Origin: an uncultured Bacillota bacterium
Lineage (GTDB): Bacteria; Bacillota_I; Bacilli_A; RFN20; CAG-631
Length of the DNA: 19,852 nucleotides
Direction of reading: 5' to 3'
Assembly (NCBI GenBank): GCA_905197115.1
Contig: CAJJXN010000024.1
Location: forward strand, 1-19,852
The position numbers were made by a program, and so were the translations under genes. Of the stretch, positions 1 to 6,326 are shown piece after piece (the first letter of the stretch is position 1; every line of letters begins with the position of its first letter). The notes beneath the pieces were generated by a model, which ran no database searches, was not told the DNA's origin, and saw only the letters and a list, made by a program, of their open reading frames with translations.

Positions 1-61
<61 letters not shown>

Positions 62-205
62 TTTTATTCGTTAACCTATTCCTAGGTTCTCTCTCGTTTG
101 ATTCTGTGCTTCTCTTTTTTTCTTTTTTTCTTTCGAAATCGACGTTTTTTTTCGTTTCTGTCTAGTTTTCAAAGATCTCTCGCTTGGGCTCTCTCACCCG
201 AGCGC
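62..205 (-). promoter_or_regulatory. rRNA operon leader with boxA-like antitermination element
   Basis: This is the untranslated leader between the inferred transcription start (about 205) and 16S. It opens with an 8-bp stem (CGCTCGGG/CCCAAGCG, one C-A mismatch) at 181-204. Just after it, 163-176 on the minus strand reads GATCTTTGAAAACT, close to the boxA region of Bacilli rRNA leaders. Close to 16S, 73-88 forms AACCTA-GGAA-TAGGTT, a 6-bp stem with a GNRA-type tetraloop. The element names come from similarity to known Bacilli leaders; antitermination itself is inferred. Confidence 0.75.
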
Positions 206-211
206 TTTATT

Positions 212-260
212 AATATACCATCCATTCCTTCTATTGTCAACTCTTTTTTTATCTTTTTTT
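212..260 (-). promoter_or_regulatory. rRNA promoter (-35/-10) with A-tract UP-like element
   Basis: On the minus strand there is TTGACA at 240-235, a 17-nt spacer, and TATATT at 217-212, preceded by TGG (extended -10, TGn). Upstream of the -35 box, 241-269 is three phased A-runs on the transcribed strand, as in rRNA UP elements. The predicted start is about 205, a few nt before the first leader hairpin. This is one of the strongest promoters visible in the window. A second, tandem rRNA promoter was looked for between 241 and 310 but not convincingly found. Confidence 0.85.
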
Positions 261-310
261 TATTTTTTTGTTTAAAGAGTTATATCAACCCTATAATATA
301 TGTTTAGTAC

Positions 311-754
311 TTATAAATTATTACTATCTATATATATAGTAAATGGACCATCATTAATTAATTCCACTTCCATTTCGGTTTGAAAAACTCCTTCTTTTAC
401 TATCATATTCAAATTTTTAAGCATTTGATTAAACTTTAAATAAAAATCTTTAGCCATTTGAGCATTCATTGCATTAGAAAAGCTAGGTCGTCTTCCATCT
501 AACATTGCACATAATGTAAATTGCGAAATCGATAAAATTTCATATTTTTTATCTAATATAGATAAATTTGTTTTTCCATTTTCGTCTTGAATAATTCGCA
601 AATGCGCAATTTTAGATGCCATTTTTTGCAAAATTTCTTCGGTATCATTTTTTTCGATTCCAACAAATAATAAATAACCCATACCAATTGAAGAAACAAT
701 TTCTTCATTCACTCTCACTTTTGCCTTTTTTACAACTTGAATGAGCACTTTCAT
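311..754 (-). CDS. dtd: D-aminoacyl-tRNA deacylase (Dtd)
   Basis: The protein hydrolyses D-aminoacyl-tRNAs (and Gly-tRNA-Ala), recycling tRNA and keeping D-amino acids out of protein; it is a cytosolic homodimer. The 147-aa product has the full family length. The two active-site signatures are present: SQFTL at residues 77-81 and the Gly-cisPro motif in NDGPFT at 134-139 (Phe where Val is common). The start at 754 gives the family N-terminus MKVLIQVV and has GGTG six nt upstream; an in-frame ATG at 766 lies in front of that ribosome binding site and is less likely. The gene is divergent from rarA and sits directly upstream of the rRNA promoter on the same strand. No clear terminator separates them, so some read-through into rRNA is conceivable. 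Confidence 0.95.
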   Translation of the reverse strand: MKVLIQVVKKAKVRVNEEIVSSIGMGYLLFVGIEKNDTEEILQKMASKIAHLRIIQDENGKTNLSILDKKYEILSISQFTLCAMLDGRRPSFSNAMNAQMAKDFYLKFNQMLKNLNMIVKEGVFQTEMEVELINDGPFTIYIDSNNL

Positions 755-766
755 TTTCATCACCAT

Positions 767-834
767 TTTAATTTTAACATCTTTGATTGATTATAAAAAG
801 AGAATAATTTAAAATAAAAAAAGGAGGGATGAAC
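767..834. promoter_or_regulatory. Divergent dtd/rarA intergenic promoter region
   Basis: This short spacer must hold promoters for both genes. For dtd (minus) there is a perfect TATAAT at 795-790, but only a weak -35 (TTTATT, 818-813). For rarA (plus) TTGATT at 784-789 is a possible -35 but the -10 is unclear. The rarA ribosome binding site AAGGAGGG is at 821-828. Confidence 0.35.
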
Positions 835-2100
835 ATGAAACAACCTTTAGCTTATCGCATGCGTCCAACATCTTTACAAGAAATTTTAGGACAATCTCAT
901 ATTTTAGGAGAAAACAAATTTCTAACCAAAATGTTAAACAATCAAACTTTATGTTCTATTATTTTTTATGGTCCTCCAGGAACTGGAAAAACAACACTTG
1001 CTATGGTAATTGCTACCACACTAAATAGTCCTTATCATTTGCTCAATGCCGTTACCTGTAATAAAAAAGATTTAGAAGGGGCGATTTTTGAAGCAAAAAT
1101 GCATGGCAGTTTAATATTAATCATTGATGAAGTACATCGTCTTAACAAAGATAAGCAAGATATTTTACTTCCTCATATTGAAAATGGAACCATTATTTTA
1201 TTAGGAGCAACCACTTCAAATCCTTATCATTCTATAAACAAAGCAATTCGTTCAAGATGTCATCTCGTCGAAATTAAATCTTTAAAGCAAGAAGATATTA
1301 AAGTGGCAATTTTACGTGCTTTAAAACATAAAGATGGTTTAAATAATCAATATAAAATAAACGAAGATGCTTTAGAAGCATTAAGTAGATTATGTGGTGG
1401 TGATTTACGTTTTGCTTTAAATAAACTAGAAATTGCGGCATATAATAGTAATCAAGAGGGAGTCATCACCCTTGAAAATATTCACGATATTTGCCAACAA
1501 GCAAATTCACTACTAGATAAAGATGAAGATGGTCACTACGATGCGGGTAGCGCTTTACAAAAATCAATTAGAGGAAGCGATGTGGACGCGTCATTGTATT
1601 ATTTGGCTCGACTTATAGCTTACAATGACTTAGATTCAATTGAACGTCGCTTATTAGTTACTGCATATGAAGATATTGGATTAGCCAATCCAAGTGCTGT
1701 AGATCGCACCTATAACGCCATCCAAACAGCTAAAATTGTTGGTTTTCCAGAAGCAGCCATACCATTAGGTTTTGCCGTTGTTGATTTAGCTTTATCTCCA
1801 AAAAGCAAATCCTCTACCAACGCGATTCATAAAGCAATTAATCTAGTAAACGAGCAAAATTTTCCAATTCCGGAATATTTACGTTTGAGTCCTGTTGGTT
1901 TATCTAAAGAAGATCAATATGATTACGCAGATTCTTCTATTTGGGAAAAGATACAATATCTACCCTCTTTAATTAAAGATATGCAATTTTATGAGCCTAA
2001 TTTCCAAAGTGGTCCTTATGAACTTTCTTTAATTAAGCATTATCAACAATTAAAAAACATTTCGCGCACACCAAGATTAAGAGATTTAAAAAAGAAATAG
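835..2100 (+). CDS. rarA: Replication-associated recombination protein RarA (MgsA), AAA+ ATPase
   Basis: RarA is a clamp-loader-like AAA+ ATPase that acts at stalled replication forks with SSB and recombination proteins. The 421-aa product has the usual length. The N-terminal YRMRP..L.EILGQ block is followed by Walker A GPPGTGKTT (46-54), Walker B LILIIDEVHR (93-102), sensor-1 GATTSNP (124-130) and the arginine-finger region IRSRC (138-142). The C-terminal half carries the RarA tetramerisation region, including YEDIGLANP. The start at 835 is preferred over an ATG at 829, because the latter touches the AAGGAGGG ribosome binding site (821-828) while 835 sits 7 nt from GGAGG. The gene is followed by a hairpin terminator and then the ylbJ-like gene. 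Confidence 0.96.
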   Translation: MKQPLAYRMRPTSLQEILGQSHILGENKFLTKMLNNQTLCSIIFYGPPGTGKTTLAMVIATTLNSPYHLLNAVTCNKKDLEGAIFEAKMHGSLILIIDEVHRLNKDKQDILLPHIENGTIILLGATTSNPYHSINKAIRSRCHLVEIKSLKQEDIKVAILRALKHKDGLNNQYKINEDALEALSRLCGGDLRFALNKLEIAAYNSNQEGVITLENIHDICQQANSLLDKDEDGHYDAGSALQKSIRGSDVDASLYYLARLIAYNDLDSIERRLLVTAYEDIGLANPSAVDRTYNAIQTAKIVGFPEAAIPLGFAVVDLALSPKSKSSTNAIHKAINLVNEQNFPIPEYLRLSPVGLSKEDQYDYADSSIWEKIQYLPSLIKDMQFYEPNFQSGPYELSLIKHYQQLKNISRTPRLRDLKKK

Positions 2101-2125
2101 TCCTTTCATATCATGAAAGGGCTTT
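2099..2125 (+). terminator. Hairpin terminator after rarA
   Basis: CCTTTCAT (2102-2109) pairs with ATGAAAGG (2113-2120) around a 3-nt loop; the stem extends to 11 bp with one G-U pair (2099-2123). It begins at the rarA stop codon. The following tract (TTTTAGTTT) is interrupted, so termination may be partial and the next gene may be reached by read-through. Confidence 0.65.
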
Positions 2126-2157
2126 TAGTTTACATATACTTATTTGAGGTGTGACAT

Positions 2158-3102
2158 ATGAAGCAAATAAACAAAATAATTTTAGGCGTATTTTTTATTT
2201 TATTAACTTGCTTTGCTTTTTATTATAGTCAATTTACTACCAAACAATTTGAGCAGACTCTCCAATTAATATTACATGTAATTATTCCTTCTTTAACACC
2301 TTTTATGATTTTAATTCATTTCTTAATACTATTTAATGGCATTGACTTACTTGGATATGTACTTCAATTTATCAGTTATCCCATTTTTAAAATCAGTGGT
2401 TATGGGGCTATAATTATTGTGACTTCTATTTTTGGAGGTTTCCCTTATTCAGCGATTATGGCATGCGAATTAATCAAAGAAAAGAAAATCGAAAATAAAG
2501 AAGCTGAACGAATCGTCAAATATATCTTTTTTCCATCGCTTGCCTTTATGTTATCTACTTTATTAAATGTCAATTTAACACATCAAAAAGAATTTCAACT
2601 TGTAACCATTGCCGTTTATTTAGCGGGATTTTTATTATTATTTTTAACAAAAAATAAAACGCAAAAAAAAGAAGTTTTTACAAAGCAAGAGTTACTTTTT
2701 AAACTTCAACAATCACAAATTCCTCAATTGACCAATTCATTTTTAAAAATAATTGACTCAACGCTTAAATCTTTAGTCAACATTTCATTTTCAATTTTAA
2801 TTTTTTCCATGTTAAAGAGTTATCTTTCGTTTCTTTTTCATGATCAATTATTATTTTTAATCTCTGGACTTTTTGAATTTTCTGGAACATCTATCTCAAT
2901 TTTGTTAATTCATAATTTATCTTTTTCTCATTATATAATTTTGACTTTTATTCTTTCTTTTTCGGGTTTTAGCGTCTTTTTTCAAGCATTGCCTTATTTA
3001 AAAAATACGGATTTGACCTTAAAAAAGATTATTATTTCACGTTTTATTACGGCTTTAACAAGTATCGTTATTTTTAGCCTTCTTTATTTTATTTTCGTAT
3101 AA
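2158..3102 (+). CDS. ylbJ: YlbJ-like integral membrane protein (nucleoside-recognition/gate domain type)
   Basis: This is a 314-aa polytopic membrane protein with about eight hydrophobic segments. The PSLTPFMIL segment, the GGFPYSAIMACELIKE block and the following ENKEAERIVKYIFFPS stretch resemble YlbJ, where the corresponding region reads roughly GYP.GAK...L.E...I...EAERLL. In Bacillus subtilis YlbJ is needed for heat-resistant spores; its transported substrate is not established. Similarity by eye is moderate, but the neighbourhood (rsmD, ylbF, ylbE, ylbD next door) supports it strongly. Ribosome binding site GAGGTG (2146-2151) lies 6 nt before the ATG. The gene converges on rsmD and overlaps its 3' end by 14 nt. 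Whether this organism sporulates cannot be told from the window. Confidence 0.7.
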   Translation: MKQINKIILGVFFILLTCFAFYYSQFTTKQFEQTLQLILHVIIPSLTPFMILIHFLILFNGIDLLGYVLQFISYPIFKISGYGAIIIVTSIFGGFPYSAIMACELIKEKKIENKEAERIVKYIFFPSLAFMLSTLLNVNLTHQKEFQLVTIAVYLAGFLLLFLTKNKTQKKEVFTKQELLFKLQQSQIPQLTNSFLKIIDSTLKSLVNISFSILIFSMLKSYLSFLFHDQLLFLISGLFEFSGTSISILLIHNLSFSHYIILTFILSFSGFSVFFQALPYLKNTDLTLKKIIISRFITALTSIVIFSLLYFIFV

Positions 3103-3631
3103 GAATATTTAAAATCGTATCCCCATACTTATATTTTTTTAGATGATAATGTTCATTTAACTCTTCATTGATTTGATTTTCAATATTGCTTTCATAAACT
3201 ATCATTCCATTTTTAGACAACATCTCTTTTTCTTCAATTATTTCGATTAATTCTAAAATAATTTTATAACGATAAGGAGGATCTAAAAAAATTACGTCAA
3301 ACGTTTCTTCTATTATTTTTAAAGCTTGATGATAATCCATTAAATACACACTTGTTTGATTTTGAATTTTGAGTGTTTGTATGTTTTCTTTAATACAACT
3401 AATTGCATTTTTATCATTATCTACAAACACACATTGACATGCCCCTCTTGAAATGGCTTCAATACCCAAATTGCCACTTCCAGCAAATAAATCAAGACAT
3501 TTTGCATGATTGATTTGATATCCAATTATATTAAAAATACTTCCTTTTACTTTATCACTTGTTGGTCGAGTATGAATACCATTTGGAGCTTTAATCAATC
3601 TACTTTTATATATTCCTGCAACTATTCTCAT
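3089..3631 (-). CDS. rsmD: 16S rRNA (guanine(966)-N2)-methyltransferase RsmD
   Basis: The product is a SAM-dependent methyltransferase that modifies G966 (E. coli numbering) of 16S rRNA during 30S assembly. It is 180 aa, family length. RPTSDKVKGSIFN (22-34), the SAM-binding motif LDLFAGSGNLG (46-56) and catalytic DPPY (117-120) are all present. The ATG at 3631 is chosen over an in-frame GTG at 3640: the AGGA ribosome binding site (3643-3646) nearly touches the GTG but is well spaced for the ATG, and MRIVAG is the usual family N-terminus. In Bacillus this gene (ylbH) is followed by coaD and ylbJ on the same strand; here coaD is missing and the ylbJ-like gene is inverted. Confidence 0.95.
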   Translation of the reverse strand: MRIVAGIYKSRLIKAPNGIHTRPTSDKVKGSIFNIIGYQINHAKCLDLFAGSGNLGIEAISRGACQCVFVDNDKNAISCIKENIQTLKIQNQTSVYLMDYHQALKIIEETFDVIFLDPPYRYKIILELIEIIEEKEMLSKNGMIVYESNIENQINEELNEHYHLKKYKYGDTILNILIRK

Positions 3632-3671
3632 TTTTTTCACTTCCTACGTATAAACTTTTATTTTAAGGGTA

Positions 3672-3698
3672 AGATATAAATGCATCTAACAAGATGCA
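3672..3698 (-). terminator. Possible weak terminator after ylbF
   Basis: On the minus strand TGCATCT and AGATGCA (7 bp, flanked by further A/T pairs) enclose a TGTT loop at 3681-3698, followed by TTTATATCTT. The stem is short and the U-tract broken, so it is a candidate only. The order of transcription is ylbD-ylbE-ylbF and then rsmD, so this hairpin lies between ylbF and rsmD. Confidence 0.4.
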
Positions 3699-3735
3699 AA
3701 ATTCCCCCTCACATTTCTTGTTGTTTCTTCTTTCC

Positions 3736-4107
3736 CTATTTTTTTAAAATGTCCTCCCCAGACATTTTAAAAGCCATGAAGATATCATCTGTGGAAATCA
3801 AGTCCTTAAAGATGATATCTTTTAATTTATAAGTTAGTTTTTCAAATTCAAGAAAAGCTTCTTTATATTTTTTTATAATCGGATGAGTGTCTATTTTTAA
3901 TTTTGTTTCAAATAACTCATTTAGATTCTTTTTTGTTTTTTCATAAGTGTATTTTTGTTGAATTTGTCGGTACGTTAAAAAGATAGAAGATAGTTCTGAA
4001 TTTTTTTTCATTTCTTCTTCTATTTTTTTTAATTGTATATATTCATTCGTTTGCTTGACTTTATCATGTAACTGATAGGCTTCATCTATTACTTCATTTA
4101 GTTCCAT
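3736..4107 (-). CDS. ylbF: YlbF-family protein (Y-complex regulator of RNase Y)
   Basis: The 123-aa product is small, helical and charged, with the layout of the YlbF/YmcA family: an N-terminal VIDEAYQLHDKVKQTNEY helix, a central KIEEEMKKNSEL...YRQIQQKY segment and a long C-terminal helical tail. In B. subtilis YlbF joins YmcA and YaaT in the iron-sulfur Y-complex that adjusts RNase Y cleavage, and affects competence, biofilm formation and sporulation. ATG 4107 has AGGAG at 4117-4121 nine nt upstream; a TTG at 4113 is too close to that site. The ribosome binding site overlaps the ylbE stop codon, suggesting coupled translation. Two inverted repeats lie inside the 3' part of the gene. Confidence 0.8.
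   Translation of the reverse strand: MELNEVIDEAYQLHDKVKQTNEYIQLKKIEEEMKKNSELSSIFLTYRQIQQKYTYEKTKKNLNELFETKLKIDTHPIIKKYKEAFLEFEKLTYKLKDIIFKDLISTDDIFMAFKMSGEDILKK
3779..3821. repeat. 11-bp perfect inverted repeat inside ylbF
   Basis: AAGATATCATC (3779-3789) and GATGATATCTT (3811-3821) are exact reverse complements separated by 21 nt. A second inverted repeat, AAAATGTC/GACATTTT (about 3747-3769), lies next to it at the very end of the coding region and is followed on the mRNA by an A-run, not a U-run, so neither is an ordinary terminator. Confidence 0.8.
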
Positions 4108-4119
4108 GTTCAATTTCTC

Positions 4120-4335
4120 CTATCTTTTTAAAAAACCTTCGGCTAAATTAATAAAAGCATTAATATCATCTATCTTGTCAATCATTCGTTTTTTTCTTCC
4201 TACTTTATAATCTGCCAAAAAAGCTTTAAACTGTTCGGGATGACGTGATAAAATCCGATGCCAAACCGGATTCTCTCTTAAATAATACCAGTAATCTATG
4301 TTTGTGTCGAGTTGATTTATAATTTCGCTACGCAT
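4120..4335 (-). CDS. ylbE: YlbE-like protein
   Basis: A 71-aa protein of unknown biochemical role. Its centre (YWYYLRENPVWHRILSRHPE) matches the pattern I know from the YlbE-like family: aromatic residues, then NP.WYR.L.R.P. The position between ylbD and ylbF is the same as in Bacillus. The ATG overlaps the last base of the ylbD stop (TAATG), so translation is probably coupled. No signal peptide or membrane segment is visible. Confidence 0.8.
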   Translation of the reverse strand: MRSEIINQLDTNIDYWYYLRENPVWHRILSRHPEQFKAFLADYKVGRKKRMIDKIDDINAFINLAEGFLKR

Positions 4336-4724
4336 TAATCATTATATCTCCTAAAAGGTTTAATTCGCATGGAAGGTAATCTTCCACTTCCCCCACTTGG
4401 TCGAAGTTCATCAATCATTCCAACAATTTTTTTAACATTATCCAATCCTTCACTAATTTTTTTTGTGTCAATTTTTTGTAAAGATTTTACAATGCGCGAA
4501 ACATGATCTTCATTGCCTTTTTCATCTTTTTGAGTCGTAGTTTCTTCAATTTCTTTTTCCTCTTCTTTTTCTTCTTCTGGCTGCTTAAAAAACTCATGTT
4601 CTTCTCCAAAAATATCATAAGTTTCATATAATGTTTGCCAACTAATTTTGCCATCTTTAACTTCTTTAGCTAAATAAGGCTTATCCTTAACAAATTTTTT
4701 AAATTGTTCAAGTTTGCTTTCCAT
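4335..4724 (-). CDS. ylbD: YlbD-like protein (putative coat-protein family)
   Basis: The product is 129 aa. The N-terminal EQFKKFVKDKPYLAKEVKDG.ISWQTLYE segment resembles YlbD proteins (EFK.FV..HP.L..EVR.G..SWQ..YE). A strongly acidic, low-complexity middle (about 50-70, rich in E and K) follows, then a basic tail with SGGSGRLPSMRIKPFRR. The family is annotated as spore-coat related in Bacillus, but no function follows from sequence alone. Ribosome binding site GGTG lies near 4732-4735. The gene is first of a tight ylbD-ylbE-ylbF set; it begins 52 nt after mgtE on the same strand with no clear terminator between, so it could also be transcribed from the mgtE promoter. Confidence 0.75.
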   Translation of the reverse strand: MESKLEQFKKFVKDKPYLAKEVKDGKISWQTLYETYDIFGEEHEFFKQPEEEKEEEKEIEETTTQKDEKGNEDHVSRIVKSLQKIDTKKISEGLDNVKKIVGMIDELRPSGGSGRLPSMRIKPFRRYND

Positions 4725-4776
4725 TTTCTATCACCACTATATCATATGCAATAGCCTAGCAAAACTCTTCTTTTTT

Positions 4777-6129
4777 TTAAAATACAATATGTGTGACAAA
4801 GGTAAAATAAATTACTATCGCCGCTGCATCTACAATTGTTGTAATTAAAGGTGCAGCCATAACAGCAGGGTCTAATTTTAGTTTTTTCGCTAAGATAGGT
4901 AAAGAAGCACCTAAACTTTTAGCAATTACAATTGTGGCAACTAATGCTAAACTTACAGATAAAGCAATCATATAAGGGTTATAACCATCCGGAACCTTGC
5001 TAAAAAAGGCTATACGAAAAAAATTAAATCCAGCTAAAACCAAACTTACAAGTAAACTAACTCGAAACTCTTTCCACCAAATTTTAAACCAATCTTTTGT
5101 CGTAATATCACCTGTAGTAAGCCCACGAATTACCATTGTGCTACTTTGATTACCACAGTTTCCTCCCGTATCATTTAGCATTGGTACAAATGTGACAAGT
5201 AAAGGCAAGGTCGAAATTCCTGCCTCATAATAACCTAATAAACTTCCTGTAATAATACCTGATATCATTAATACAATTAACCAAACTATGCGATTTTTAA
5301 ATAGGGTAAATACTTTAGTTTCTAAATAAGGTTTGTCTGATGGAAGCATAGCTGCCATTTTTTCAAAGTCTTCCGTAGCTTCTTCTTGTAAGACATCCAC
5401 CGCATCATCGACAGTTACTACTCCGACTAAACGTTTTTCATTATCCACTACTGGTAAAGCAAATAAGTCATATTTAGAAAATAATTTAGCAACAGTTTCT
5501 TTGTCTTCATTCGTCGTCGTAGAAATCACATTTGTATCCATTAAATCTTCGATAATTTCATCATCTTTTGCCATTAAAATAGTCTTAACAGCGATCGCTC
5601 CCTCTAAAATTCGATTCTTATCTAATACATAGCAAGTATAAGTTGTTTCTTTATTTTTACATGTCTTTCGTATTCTTTTAATTGCTTCTTCTACTGTCAT
5701 CCCTTTTTTTAAATCCATGTATTCAGCCGTCATAATAGAGCCAGCACTATCTTCTTCATACTTTAGAAATTGATTAATTAATGAGCGCGTTTCAGAAGAT
5801 GAATTTTGCAATACTCTTCGAACAATAATCGCTGGTGCTTCATCTAACATATCTACCGCATCGTCGATAAATAAATCTTCAACAATTGTTTTTAACTCTT
5901 TATCCGTAATACGATTAACAATGAATTGTTGTGTTTCGGAAGATAAAAAAGAAAAAACGTCAGAAGCAATATCTTTAGGTAACGTACGAAATGCTAATAT
6001 AATTTGCTCATCATTTAAATTTTCGATAAAATGTGCAATATCAATTTCCGGAATTTCTATAATTTTTTCGCGATATTCACGATATTTTTTTTGATTTAAT
6101 AATTCTTCAAAAATTTCAAAATTTTCCAT
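4777..6129 (-). CDS. mgtE: Magnesium transporter MgtE
   Basis: MgtE is a homodimeric inner-membrane Mg2+ channel that is closed by Mg2+ bound to its cytosolic domains. The 450-aa protein has the complete layout: MgtE N superhelix (about 1-127), a CBS pair (about 132-250), a plug helix, and five membrane segments (about 280-448). The membrane signatures PMLNDTGGNCGNQ (316-328) and DPAVMAAPLITT (420-431) are intact; D420 corresponds to the pore Asp known to bind Mg2+ in the family. ATG 6129 is chosen because AAGGGG lies 8 nt upstream; an in-frame TTG at 6147 precedes that site. The gene lies behind an intrinsic terminator and a 22-codon leader ORF, so expression is probably controlled by attenuation. 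Confidence 0.97.
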   Translation of the reverse strand: MENFEIFEELLNQKKYREYREKIIEIPEIDIAHFIENLNDEQIILAFRTLPKDIASDVFSFLSSETQQFIVNRITDKELKTIVEDLFIDDAVDMLDEAPAIIVRRVLQNSSSETRSLINQFLKYEEDSAGSIMTAEYMDLKKGMTVEEAIKRIRKTCKNKETTYTCYVLDKNRILEGAIAVKTILMAKDDEIIEDLMDTNVISTTTNEDKETVAKLFSKYDLFALPVVDNEKRLVGVVTVDDAVDVLQEEATEDFEKMAAMLPSDKPYLETKVFTLFKNRIVWLIVLMISGIITGSLLGYYEAGISTLPLLVTFVPMLNDTGGNCGNQSSTMVIRGLTTGDITTKDWFKIWWKEFRVSLLVSLVLAGFNFFRIAFFSKVPDGYNPYMIALSVSLALVATIVIAKSLGASLPILAKKLKLDPAVMAAPLITTIVDAAAIVIYFTFVTHIVF

Positions 6130-6152
6130 TTTATTTACCCCTTTCAAAAACG

Positions 6153-6177
6153 AAAAAAACGTGAAGAAACTTCACGT
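6153..6177 (-). terminator. Intrinsic terminator (attenuator) in the mgtE leader
   Basis: On the minus strand ACGTGAAG, a TTT loop and CTTCACGT form a perfect 8-bp stem (arms 6177-6170 and 6166-6159), followed by an uninterrupted run of T. It is one of the best terminators in the window. It ends only about 24 nt before the mgtE start codon, leaving no room for a promoter after it, so mgtE transcription must pass through it. Confidence 0.85.
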
Positions 6178-6178
6178 C

Positions 6179-6229
6179 CGTGGAATAAATAAAAAATGGT
6201 TAAAGAACAATGGATTTATTTAGACCACG
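6179..6229 (-). promoter_or_regulatory. Alternative helix spanning the leader ORF end, before the terminator
   Basis: In the RNA, CGTGG (6229-6225) plus AATAAAT (6220-6214) pair with ATTTATT (6190-6184) plus CCACG (6183-6179): 12 pairs with a 4-nt bulge and a loop holding the leader ORF stop codon. The leader ACGTG (6230-6226) also duplicates the 5' arm of the terminator stem, so it could pair with the terminator 3' arm instead. A ribosome finishing the leader ORF would cover this helix. Mechanism is inferred. Confidence 0.5.
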
Positions 6230-6268
6230 TCGACTTATTTTTATGCTACTTCGCCCAAACTCATCCAT
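6200..6268 (-). CDS. Leader peptide ORF upstream of mgtE (22 codons)
   Basis: The small ORF starts ATG at 6268 and stops TAA at 6200-6202, with a strong AGGTGAG ribosome binding site at 6273-6279. The peptide begins MDEFGRSSIK and continues ISRRGLN to a hydrophobic IVL end; it has no signal peptide. It sits between a promoter and an intrinsic terminator ahead of a Mg2+ transporter gene. This is the arrangement of leader peptides such as MgtL of Salmonella mgtA, which also starts with acidic residues and carries an arginine run, but there is no evident homology. Its role as a regulatory leader is inferred. Alternatively it may be an independent small protein, or the ATG may be fortuitous in a structured RNA. 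Confidence 0.6.
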   Translation of the reverse strand: MDEFGRSSIKISRRGLNKSIVL

Positions 6269-6297
6269 GATTCTCACCTACCTTTAATCTTAATTTA

Positions 6298-6326
6298 ATT
6301 ATAATTTTTCTTTTTTCATAATGCAA
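6298..6326 (-). promoter_or_regulatory. Promoter for the mgtE leader, inside the 3' end of the upstream gene
   Basis: A perfect TATAAT (6303-6298) follows TTGCAT (6326-6321) at 17 nt. The -10 box contains the stop codon of the MMPL/RND gene. The predicted start is about 6291, a dozen nt before the leader ORF ribosome binding site. The -35 shares only TTG with the consensus, so an activator or weak basal activity is possible. Confidence 0.55.

Noticed and set aside
98..307. 69-codon plus-strand ORF antisense to the rRNA leader
   Set aside because: It is made of the A/T tracts of the promoter and leader (poly-F/S translation), has no ribosome binding site, and overlaps the rRNA promoter on the other strand.
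4736..4741. TGATATAGT as an extended -10 promoter for ylbD
   Set aside because: Its predicted start would leave about 5 nt before the ATG and remove the ribosome binding site.
6150..6300. M-box (ykoK) Mg2+ riboswitch upstream of mgtE
   Set aside because: The leader contains a superficial TAGGTGAG, but the other conserved M-box blocks (such as GCTGCTGCCC and GACGCCAATGGG) are absent and the leader is too short; the TAGGTGAG is better read as a ribosome binding site.
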